Source: Desarmillaria ectypa
Lineage: Eukaryota; Basidiomycota; Agaricomycetes; Agaricales; Physalacriaceae
Direction of reading: 5' to 3'
Assembly: GCA_030407005.1 (NCBI GenBank)
Contig: JAUDYN010000002.1
Span: forward strand, 496,001 to 560,000
Length of the DNA: 64,000 nt
The translations under genes were made by a program, and so were the position numbers. Of the stretch, positions 49,213 through 58,636 are shown piece after piece; position 1 is the stretch's first letter, and each line of letters begins with the position of its first letter. The notes under the pieces were generated by a model. The model did not search any database and was not told where the DNA came from. It saw only the letters and a program-made list of their open reading frames with translations.

Positions 49213-51584
49213 AGAACCCCTTGGTATTAGTCAAGCCTGGGTTCGAGCGAGGAGGTTCAATTCTCCATCGATTGATGTTCATGTGCCCTAAATGCCATGT
49301 CTCCTCCGAGATGTCATTGTGAGGGTGTTGGGGCGCTAGATGTATTATAACGGTCGAAGAATCTTGTGACAGCAGAGAATCCTTTCGTGTCCTACACTGT
49401 GGACCTTTGTTAAATGTCAGTGCCAACAACCCGAAGAATGCCATTATGTTGGCATACCTTGATAAAACAGAAGTATTACTCAAGTTTCTTCTGACCAGAT
49501 AGCATCACGGTAAATACTTGAACTGAGTATAGAACGGGCTAGCTCAGAGCCAGTGTATTGATAGGACTATCACCGTGCCAGTGAAAGTCAGTGAACACTT
49601 TCCTGGACCAAGGAATATGTTTACCGGCACTGAACTGATATGTTAGATGACCGTCAGGATGACGATGCTCTCTATAAACGAGTCGAACTTCAGTAGAAAA
49701 CTCGGAACACAGCGAATTCAATTGTACTGCGAGTCGGCCTGGGCACCTCAATCGCTATGCCCGAGAGAAGGTAAGATCATCTTATCGTAGTAGCTGAAAG
49801 GAACCACATAAAACTGCTGATTGAGCACATGCTGCCGCAGAGCACCGATGACGGGATAATAATACCTATTTATAAGTGATGCTCCATGAGACCTTAAGGT
49901 CGACATTGGCGGTATCCTGTCAAGGATGGGCAATTCATGTAACATTGCTATTTCTTTAGTAAGGTATTCTTCACTCCTCGCATCAGGCATAAAGAGATTG
50001 CCAAGCTTCACTGATTGGGAAAGCACCTGTCACTATGTAAGAAACAATATTGAAGCAAGGAGAGCCTACACGGACCTGTCATTGTTTCTGAGCCCAGTTC
50101 CTCATGCCTCTCTTTTCAAAGTAACAAACTTCCACTTTTCGACTGCCCCACCTTCTAATGACGGTGCATAACATGTCGAGCATGCACGGCGGCAACTGTC
50201 CAACTTGAGATTATTGATATTGTTGAAATACCAGGTGTTGCGCAGGGTAGACTCTAGCTGATAAAGCCAGACATAAAGAACTTGTTATTCTATGGCTCCT
50301 ACAGAGCTCATATTTATACTACTTCGCACTAGAATCTAGAATGTACTACAACTTTCTACTCCTCTCCTGCTTACTCATCAACTCTCGGCATGATGCCGGA
50401 TCGCTCCTTCTAGAACTTTCCAGCAAAATCCCAACAGATATACGAGTTGGAGCTGGATCGAAACACGATAAACACGATATCTGCAGCTAGAAAGAATTTT
50501 CCTTTCCTTGAAACAGTGATCTGAGAAAAACCAGTGTAGAAGTGGTCATTCAAGCTGGTAGAGCAAGTCCTTGACACTAGGGCTGGCTGTATGCATCCGA
50601 ATGATGCAAGAGGAGATGCATTGCTCGAAGGAATGGTGTAGTAAGGCTGGTTACAAATGAGATTTGGTGTTGCCACATTACTCGGTGAATAAGAGAAGCA
50701 ATATACATCTTATGGAATCCAGGTGTGGGCATGGATGAAAAAACATCTGTTAGGAGGCATTCGAGACCCAGATCTCATTGACGTTGCATATGATCAGACG
50801 GCTTCCAGGGTCTTACAGGAACCACAATTCGCTGCTGTCAGTCTTGGGCATGGCCTTTGGGAACTCGTTTTCCTTACTGACATCATTTCACTACATAAGC
50901 TTGCACCAATCCAAGTGACAAATCCACAATGATGGTTAACTGTCAATGGATTCAGATTATTTCCTGAAGATTTTCCGGATATCGATGATATGCTGACCTG
51001 CAGCTCAAACACTTATTCCCTGGTGAACAAACACCTAACGTAGTGTGCCATCGCTTGGACACTCATCAACTCCAATGTCAATATTGTCTTGTGGGGGCTA
51101 AATCTCAGATCATTATCACTGAGCTGACATGTATTCAATTGTGTAGCTCACATCCTCGATAACTATAGTGTCATTCCACTCTGTATCATGTTCTAGTTTC
51201 CCTGGGATCCAAGCAGCTTAGCGAAAGACCACCTGGACCCTACATTTCAGCAAAGAAACGGAGTACTCCAAATTAGTGCGACTCAGAGTTGAACGATGAT
51301 GATAATAATCAACTGAGTGCTCTCGGCTCTGGAGGACATACTAATTCTTGTTTTTCTATCTTATGGACACCTTCAATTGGGCAGTGTCCTTGTCCCGGAA
51401 CTTGAAAGAGTTTGATAATTGTGAGTCAGGATGAAGGACTTGGCAGTAGAATGGCGATTGAAAGACCACAAGCGGATGAAAGAAACATAACCTCAAGATA
51501 GGGTGGTGAGTGAACAATATAAAGTCTTCTATCTGCCCTTCACCTACTCCCAACTCGAGCAGTTCTGATTACCAGCACTTCAAG
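49213..51584. other. Region between set B and set C, no gene assigned
   Basis: Short minus frames at 49539-50026 and 50410-50676 and a plus frame at 50723-50932 look partly protein-like, but I recognise none. Includes the flank repeat 50800-51165. CpG is scarce from about 50 kb onward. Confidence 0.45.
50800..51165 (-). repeat. Cassette-flank repeat, copy upstream of But2-B
   Basis: Reverse complement of the segment at 35045-35430, retaining long matches such as TTGTGTAGCTC and ACTCCAATGTCAATATTGTC. It marks the upstream edge of the duplicated unit. Confidence 0.7.
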
Positions 51585-51755
51585 ATGCAACCAGTCTACC
51601 TCATCCTCTTCTTTGCTCTTGTGGCTTCCATCACTGGCACCCCGATTCCATCTGAGGAAGGGAGTGAAGAAGGTTAGCCTGTCTCTGTAGCTCCTCACAT
51701 CCCAATCAGTGATATACATTATGTTATAGGGTTATGCCCAGTCAAAAACCAATGA
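51585..51755 (+). pseudogene. Second-type peptide gene, set C (core truncated)
   Basis: Exon 1 (51585-51672, 88 bp, the same length as in peptides B and C) gives MQPVYLILFFALVASITGTP then IPSEEGSEE. A phase-1 intron ends TTATAG, and exon 2 gives only GLCPVKNQ before a stop. The leader differs in sequence from the main peptides but keeps length, signal character, EGSEE and intron phase. The core has a single Cys, so it is either a relic or a shorter variant. Confidence 0.55.
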
Positions 51756-52153
51756 TGCTCTTAATACCAATACACCGAAGCCAAGTCTATATCAACACCT
51801 TCATGAGTCTCTTTTTTCAATGCACTGCCACCTCTAATAATCTTGAAGAGAAAGTTTCGTTATGACAAAGGGATAGAATTTATGCTGCCTCTGTATCGTG
51901 ACTCAGAAATCATACTGTGTTCTACTGTCGACATATGTGTCCTTCCTGTGCGAATATACCTTTCCTTGAACAAAATACAGTCTTCTGTGTCTTCAAGTCA
52001 ATGTAAGTAGTTGGTCTTTGTGTTCCGAGGCTCAAGCTCCAAATGACATGTTATCAATGCCTCCTGATAGCACTGAGAACAAAGTTACACGAAGGTTAAA
52101 TGCATAGTTGTATGCCTTTCAAACCAGAAGCATGCTGATAAATTTCACAGGAA
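51756..52153. other. Spacer, nothing recognised
   Basis: CpG-poor sequence between the second-type peptide and the UstYa relic; the N-terminal exon expected for UstYa-d is not recognisable here. Confidence 0.45.
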
Positions 52154-52435
52154 TTGGACCTTATCATTTATTGCATTGCACAGATCCACGCTGCCTTGAT
52201 CAGCCACAATGACACAGTTGCCACTCCCGAACACTTTTCCCATTGCTTGCAATATCTCCAACAGACCCTTCTGTATGGCACATCGAATATGTTGAAAAGG
52301 GGTGATTTTTTGAAGCACGATTTAACTGTGGATAAAAGTGACTTGGTTGCACTATGTCTGGGAACAGGCTTTAGCTTGGACGTGGAATGGAGGGAGTTCC
52401 AAGGCTGGAAGATGAGCAGTGCCAATAGTGGATAA
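52154..52435 (+). pseudogene. UstYa-like oxidase relic, copy d (set C)
   Basis: Matches exon 2 of copies b and c from IHCIGQIRAAL onward: IYCIAQIHAALISH, HFSHCLQYLQQTLLYGTS, EFQGWKMSSANSG at the end. The first HxxHC is damaged, a Cys near the second is Tyr, and the upstream 60 percent of the exon plus exon 1 are missing. Confidence 0.8.
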
Positions 52436-53054
52436 AGACGAATGCTGAACAAAAGCTGAGTTTTGCTTGTTTTTTCATAATATGTGAAAGTCAGCTTTCT
52501 TAAATGCTTTAGCGCAGGCTGTAGTTTGGTGATGGTTGGTTGGGTCCTCCATACAAGCGGTCGCAGAGACCACAGAGATCATAGTAACCTCTTGCTTGGA
52601 GAATACGGTGATTGCTCAGAACTCTCTTAATTGCGTCTCGTATGTCTTTGACTTTAATCCCAATATCATCATGGCTCAAAAAGCAGCTAAATTCTCCGGT
52701 CAACTGATGTGAAGCTTCGTACGAAGTTAGTTGATCTTATGCACACCGAACATGGACCTAGGGGAGACTAGCATTGATGTATATCGAAGACAATCCACAC
52801 CACACAAAACCTTCACATCATCCATGGATGAGTGGAAAGGTAGGCTTGAGTAAACGTCAGTTGGACCGTGCCAGTGGCATTGAAGTAACAAAGCATGGCA
52901 ACTTGAATACCATGTTTCACCTACGTTCAAGATCTTTCTTGCTTGGGTCCGTAGGCTATGCTTTCATGGCTGTCACATACAGATCATCGTCTGATTCATC
53001 AACGGACTTGTGTCAAATGGTGTGAACACCTGTAGCAACGTGACTGTCTATTTA
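52436..53054. other. Spacer in set C
   Basis: Where the body of a 7-TM gene would be expected by analogy with set B; no helix-coding block is recognisable. Confidence 0.45.
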
Positions 53055-53230
53055 GATCATCCACACAGATTTTCAGATCTCGGCAAGATCAGGATGTAGA
53101 GTTGGACTAGCAGGACATGCAAGTTTCTTTCCCAAATAATTCTCACACACAAAGCTATTTCACATCTCAGTGTATGACTTTTGCTAAACCACGAGGTCAG
53201 GAGACTATTACATTGATCACTTCTGATTAA
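53055..53230 (+). pseudogene. 7-TM protein relic, last exon only (set C)
   Basis: The stretch CAGATTTTCAGATCTCGGCA through GGTCAGGAGACTATTACATT to the stop at 53228-53230 matches the last exon of the set A 7-TM gene. Upstream exons are gone. Confidence 0.75.
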
Positions 53231-54015
53231 ATATGTTCCTATGTTTCTTGAGTAGGTCTCAATCTAAGGCACCCTCCAGGCCATATATCACTAATTGCAA
53301 CCTTAATTGCTGTGCCCCTCAACCTGCAATATCTAAGAACATCTTAAAATCTCATCGCTATCTGAGTCAATGAACCAGTATGAAGCCTTCTAGTTTCTAC
53401 GCCCCAATACATATTCCCAGATATAGGTTCAAAACATTTTTTTTGACTTTCTTGATATGGTGTCAGAATCAATGGACAAAGTAAATACAAGTAAGGGACT
53501 ACATGACAACACTTATATGTCTGTTGTCCAGTTAAAGTCACTACAGATAGCGATGGATGTATGCATGGTCAGGCATCAGAAGTCGCAAGGAAACAGAAGC
53601 TGAATCTGCGTGTATCACCGACTGAGCATGGGAAGGTACCGCAGAGTGAACATCAAAAATGAGGCTTTCTATGGATCTTGAATCAGAAAAACATTAATAG
53701 ACTGATAGATTTCAGTTCATCATCCTCAAGTATTGATGCCTTGACTCCACTAGAACTGCATGCTATACTGTTGTGGTCCAATCTCCCGTTATCACCGCTG
53801 CTTCATGTTCTCTTGTTGGAACTTTGAAGTCAGCAGCCATGTTCCTCGAGGTTGCTAAGTTTGATATTGTGAGTTGTAGGAAAAACATGGCCTGTTATGG
53901 TCTGATTCGACTTCATCCAGTGAACCGTGCCATACATTCACTCTACAGAGATATAAGAGACCTTCTCTTTCATCATAATACTCCAGAACTCACCCAGACA
54001 CACAGTTCACTCGAG
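53231..54015. other. Spacer and peptide-C promoter
   Basis: From about 53720 it matches the upstream region of peptide B with many CG-to-TG/CA changes and a 10-bp deletion; the TATA-like GATATAAGA lies near 53950. Confidence 0.55.
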
Positions 54016-54211
54016 ATGCAATTTACCATCAAACTCTACTGCTTCCTCCTCCTTTGCACAGTAGCAGCAGCAGCCCCCGCCTCCACCAAAGGAAGTGAAG
54101 AATGTAAGGTCAACATTTTTCCATATATCATCTCTTTTGACCAATTTACAAACTCTTTTAGCGGTCTGTGTGAGAAATGGCGTGTTCGAGGGAGAAGGGC
54201 AGTGTCCTTGA
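54016..54211 (+). CDS. Small secreted Cys peptide, set C (candidate RiPP precursor)
   Basis: Exons 54016-54103 and 54162-54211 encode 45 residues. Leader MQFTIKLYCFLLLCTVAAAA, spacer PASTKGSEE, core SVCVRNGVFEGEGQCP. Relative to peptide B: Ala to Thr in the leader, Glu to Lys in the spacer, Gly to Glu in the core. Start, splice sites, both Cys and the terminal CP are kept although every other gene of set C is destroyed. Either decay is too recent to have hit this short target, or the peptide is still used. Confidence 0.72.
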
Positions 54212-54565
54212 ATAGAGCATGAATAAAATTATTGCGCAAGTTTCATTCGACTTGATGACCTCCCACCAATGTTCACAATGTTTATTTTGTAGGGAAGAAT
54301 CTTCACTAAACAGAATGGAATGTGTCTTGTAGCTAATTTTGTTTATCACGTCGTGAAATATATACTGTTATATCATGTGCATCCTATGTAAAAGTGATTC
54401 GTCAAGGATATAGTCTTCTAGCACTCGTCATTGACACAATATTGACTGCCAGATCGTACAAGTCAGGAGATTGAGTCCAGTTGCTAAATACCATAATTTT
54501 GACCAAATAAAACGGATCGTTTTAATATGAAGTGTTAAATGCATTAATGCGTCCTTTGCGATATT

Positions 54566-54747
54566 TCAAACTGTTGAGTGCTGCCTCACATATATAGCTG
54601 CATTATGAGGAGTCAGTTAGTAGGAGGCGGCAGATATTGAGAATTCATACCTGACTGTGGACCCTTCCCCTCTCTGTTCTGCCACCACTCAACCCAGAAA
54701 TCGTCAGCTCCATCTCCAAGCCTTTCAGTATCAAAACATGCCAGTTC
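54566..54747 (-). pseudogene. But2-like membrane protein, 3' part (set C)
   Basis: Read on the minus strand it begins GAACT directly at the copia LTR, continues GGCATGTTTTGATACTGAAA, encodes ERLGDGADDFWVEWWQNREG, and ends IYVRQHSTV-like after the last intron. It is the continuation of the 5' part at 35810-36481; both halves have the GAACT target duplication next to the LTR end. Confidence 0.85.
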
Positions 54748-55052
54748 TATTGTAAAAGAGTGTGTAACGGAGGTTATGAGTGCAGTGGTAAACTACGAGA
54801 CTTGACCATGTGAGAGATGTGGGTGAGAGTAAGAATATGAATCCCTTATTATTTGTGGGCTGGTCTGCCCGGTATATATACTACAAGGTGGGTACTTCTA
54901 GAATATACTATCATCTACTAGTGTCCATGTCTGACTCATTGCTGAGTGAGCAGACAGGCGATCAAGTCAAGGAGAAGGTGCGCGAAGGTTCGGGCACTTC
55001 AACGTTGCTTCGATTGCCAGATTGCCATATGCGGCTGAGCGCATCTTCAACA
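54748..55052 (-). repeat. Copia 3' LTR, copy 2
   Basis: 305 bp, nearly identical to 42424-42728 and clearly different from the 36.5 kb 5' LTR. Confidence 0.9.
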
Positions 55053-55059
55053 CTCCCCC

Positions 55060-58000
55060 TCAAGACGGCAATAGGCCTAATTCGCAAACGAACTTCTCAT
55101 GCTTGGGTCTCGGCAATGCTTTCGTAAAAATGTCGGCAACCATTTCATCGATGGGGCAATACAATAGTTCAATAACCCCAGATTCTACTTTTTCGCAGAC
55201 AAAATGATTCTGCACATCAAAATGCTTCGACCATGCGTGATATTGTGGATCTCTGGTGATGGTGATCGTGGATTGGTTGTCTTCAAATACCAGAGTAGGT
55301 TCTTCTTGAATGTAACCCAATTCAGCTAAGAAATTGCAATTCCAGATTGCTTGATGTGTTGCATGTGCTAGAGCCATGTATTCTGCTTCTGTGGATGATA
55401 AGACAACAGTCGACTGTTTCTTGGATGACCATGCGAATGCTCCACCTCCCAACAGGTAGGTGTAGCCTGAGACTGACTTTTGGTCATCTGGGTTGGATGC
55501 GTAATCTGCATCTGTGTAACCGGCACTGAGAACCTTGTGTTCTTTATTGGCTCGGAAGGTGAGCTTTAAGTTCTTAGTTCCAGATAGATACCTAAACACT
55601 CACTTTACAGCTGACCAGTGTTCGGGACCTGGGTTATTTGAGAACTGGCTTAACAACTGTACAGCATATGCGATGTCGGGCCATGTGCAAATTGCGGCAT
55701 ACATCAATGAGCCAATAGCAGACTGATATCTGCCTTGGATGGTAGGCTCGACATGTTTATTGGCTGGTCACTTTCGCAGGATGACATTAGGATCAAGTGG
55801 AGTGGTAATGGGTGATGCATTGTGGAGGCCGAAATGGGTGAGTATTCCCTTGATGTATTGTTGCTGGGATAATGAGATGGTGTTGTGGTCGCGGTTCCTC
55901 TCTATTTCAATCCCAATGATTTTTTTTGGCTCTCCCATATCTTTGATGTTGAATAGCCCTGCTAACTCCTTTTTTACTCTGTCTAGATCCTCAGGTATTT
56001 CTGCGAAAATCAGCAGGTCATCAACCCATACAGTCAGGAATACTGTCCTGCTGTTTTGGACGCATTTATAGATGCAATGGTCGACTTCGAGCTTTGAGAA
56101 TCTAATGGAGGTGAGTTTCCTATTGAATTCACGGTTCCACTCGCGTCCTGACTGTTTTAACCCATAGAGGGTCTTGTATAATTTGCAGATGCGTCCCGAT
56201 TCATCATTGTAGCCTGGAGGCTGGCGCATGTATATTTCTTCCTCAAGTTCTCCATTTAGATAAGCTCCTCTAATGTCCATTTGACCGATTTCGAGGTTTT
56301 TGATGGCAGCTATACCTAGTGCAGCATGAACAGATTCGAGACGGACGACTGGTGCAAATGTTTCCATAAAATCGACTCCTGGAATCTGTGAGTAGCCTTG
56401 TGCTACGAGGCGGGCTTTGTAGCGTAGAACTTTTCCATGCTCATCATATTTCTTCACGTAGGTCCATCTGCAGCCTATAGTTTCACGTCCCTCTGGTAGA
56501 TCCTCAAGCTTGTAAGTCCCCATTTCTCTAATCATTGACATTTCCTCATCCATAGCCTTCTTTCATTCAGGCCATTCTGCTGATTCTTGTGCCTCTGCAA
56601 GGCTTTGTGGGAAGTTGTCATGATTAATGTGCTCGCCATTACTGACAATATAGCTTTGATTCATTGCAACATTTGTTGATTCTGGGGGATGTTTGGATAG
56701 GGCCAATGGAGTTCGTGATGGTGCTGCTTTCCATGCATTGGGGTTGTTGAGCTTGTGGTAGTCATGATTACTAGTAATACGTGAGGTGCGTTGTATTGCT
56801 TCTGGTGTTGGCTCAGGGGTTTCTTTGGTTTCAGGCTGTAGTGATGTGGTTTGCTGACTTCCTTCTTCAGCTCCCTTTGGCAATGGCAGGTTGTTCATCT
56901 CTGCTGCCTCCCCCTCAAGCCGCACATTGTCTGTGCTTTGTTCTATAGCCATGGGCTCAATAAACTTGTAGTTCCGGGATTCTCGGATTGTGTGAAGTTC
57001 TGCATCGTAGTATTTGATAACTGTTGCATCCTCTGTGAATCCCACAAAGGTATGTTTCTTTGCTTTTCCTGAGTTTCTGCCCAGCTTTGAAAGACTGATT
57101 CCTTCCCATTTGATCCAGACTGCACAACCAAACTCTTGTAGGTGCGAGACATCGGGTTTTCTTCCTGTCCATGCTTCTTCAGGTGTTTTCCTGTCAAGAG
57201 CTCATGTTGGTGCACGGTTTCTGATGTATGCTGCGTATTCTATTGCTGTCTCCCACAGGAATGATGGTACGTTGTTGGCTATCATCATGGCTCATGCTAG
57301 CTCCACTAGTGTGCAATTAAAGTGTTCAGCTACACCATTAGATGAGTGTGTGTATGGTGCTGGTATGAGTAGTCGTATTCCTTTCTTCTTCAACCATTGT
57401 TTGACCTCCCCACTAGTGAGTTCCTTTACATTGTCGACATGTAGTGTCTTTAGTGTGAATCCATGCTGTGTTTCGATGAAGGTGACATATTCTTTAATCT
57501 TCTGGAATGCTTCTGACTTCGATTTCATAAATTCAGGTGTACATTGCTGGGTTGCATCATCCGTGAGCGTAATATTGTATTTTGACTTCTGCAGGGACTC
57601 AACTCGGGCTGGTCCCCAGATGTCACCATGTGTGGTTTCCCCTGGTTTCTCACTTCGATGTTTTGCTTCTTGTGGGAATGGGCGAAGAGTCATCTTGGCT
57701 TGGATGCAAGCTTTGCATTGACTGAGTGGAGGTGAGTTGTCATCAACTATGAATCCTTCCACCAATCCTTTCCTCTTCAATCACTCTAACCCTGACTTCC
57801 CTAGATGTCCCATGCATTTGTGCCAAGCATCCCATGTGTTTGTATTTTTGGTGTTGGCAATGTTTGACTGTTCTTGTACAGTGTCACGTGCTCGAGCATT
57901 CATCAAATACAAATGGCATGTCTTCTTTCCTTCTGCCAGGATTTTCCCATCCTTTTGGAGAAACTGGACTATGCCATTCTTGAATGAAGCTTCTATACCA

Positions 58001-58153
58001 GCATCATCGAGCCTGCTGATGGAGATTAGGTTGTTTACAGCATTTGGTGCATAGAGTGTATCTTTCAGTTTGTGAGTGATGGTTTTCCCATTGACTTTGC
58101 AGTCTAACAGGACTGTTCCTCAGCCTAGTGCCCGAACGGACGTATTTCCAATG
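55060..58153 (-). pseudogene. Copia pol, copy 2
   Basis: Same integrase, reverse transcriptase and RNase H blocks as copy 1, read on the minus strand, with identical stop positions; the protease end is cut off at 58153 by the gypsy insertion. Confidence 0.92.
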
Positions 58154-58519
58154 TGTTACGATTTTTCCGTTATCTTATCTTATCCAAGTCATATCCATGA
58201 CTCATCCATCTAATCTAGCCCAGAAACCGACTCGTATCCAGCTATTCGCCGGCTACCACCCTCATTCTCACCGTCTGTCACCCCAGACGACTACCATTGG
58301 TTCTATGATCCTCCCGGATCGTCCTCTTTCGACACCATTTGTGCATGGACTGTAGCGTTTCATCTAAATATAACACCGTAGGAATACTATATAAACAGAG
58401 TACATTAGACCATTGTACTCTATCTCTTGTTTTAATTAACACTATAAACCTCTTACTCGCACTACACTAAAGACTATTAGCGTAGTTCTCTCAATTGGGT
58501 GATCGTTCGAACACGTAAC
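58154..58519 (+). repeat. Gypsy 5' LTR
   Basis: Starts TGTTACG; the 3' edge is placed at CGTAAC (about 58514-58519), complementary to the start. A TATATAAA box lies near 58388. The edge cannot be confirmed without the other LTR. Confidence 0.65.
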
Positions 58520-58636
58520 GGCCCAGAGAGAATCAGCTGACTGTCCCAAGTCACGTGCCCAAGTCGGTGCATAACATAAAACAAGAGATTATTCCATTCA
58601 CTTCTATTACGCTAGCCGTATAGAAGAACTTCCTTC

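Larger units (their letters stand above)
54748..58153 (-). mobile_element. Ty1/copia retrotransposon, copy 2 (inverted, interrupted)
   Basis: Reverse complement of 39323-42728 with equal length (3406 bp) and near identity: the translated frames I compared are identical. It ends at 58153 exactly where the gypsy LTR begins, so the rest of the element is probably beyond the window. Its 3' LTR is 54748-55052; the LTR's outermost TG reads TA. All seven TGA stops of copy 1 are present. Confidence 0.93.
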
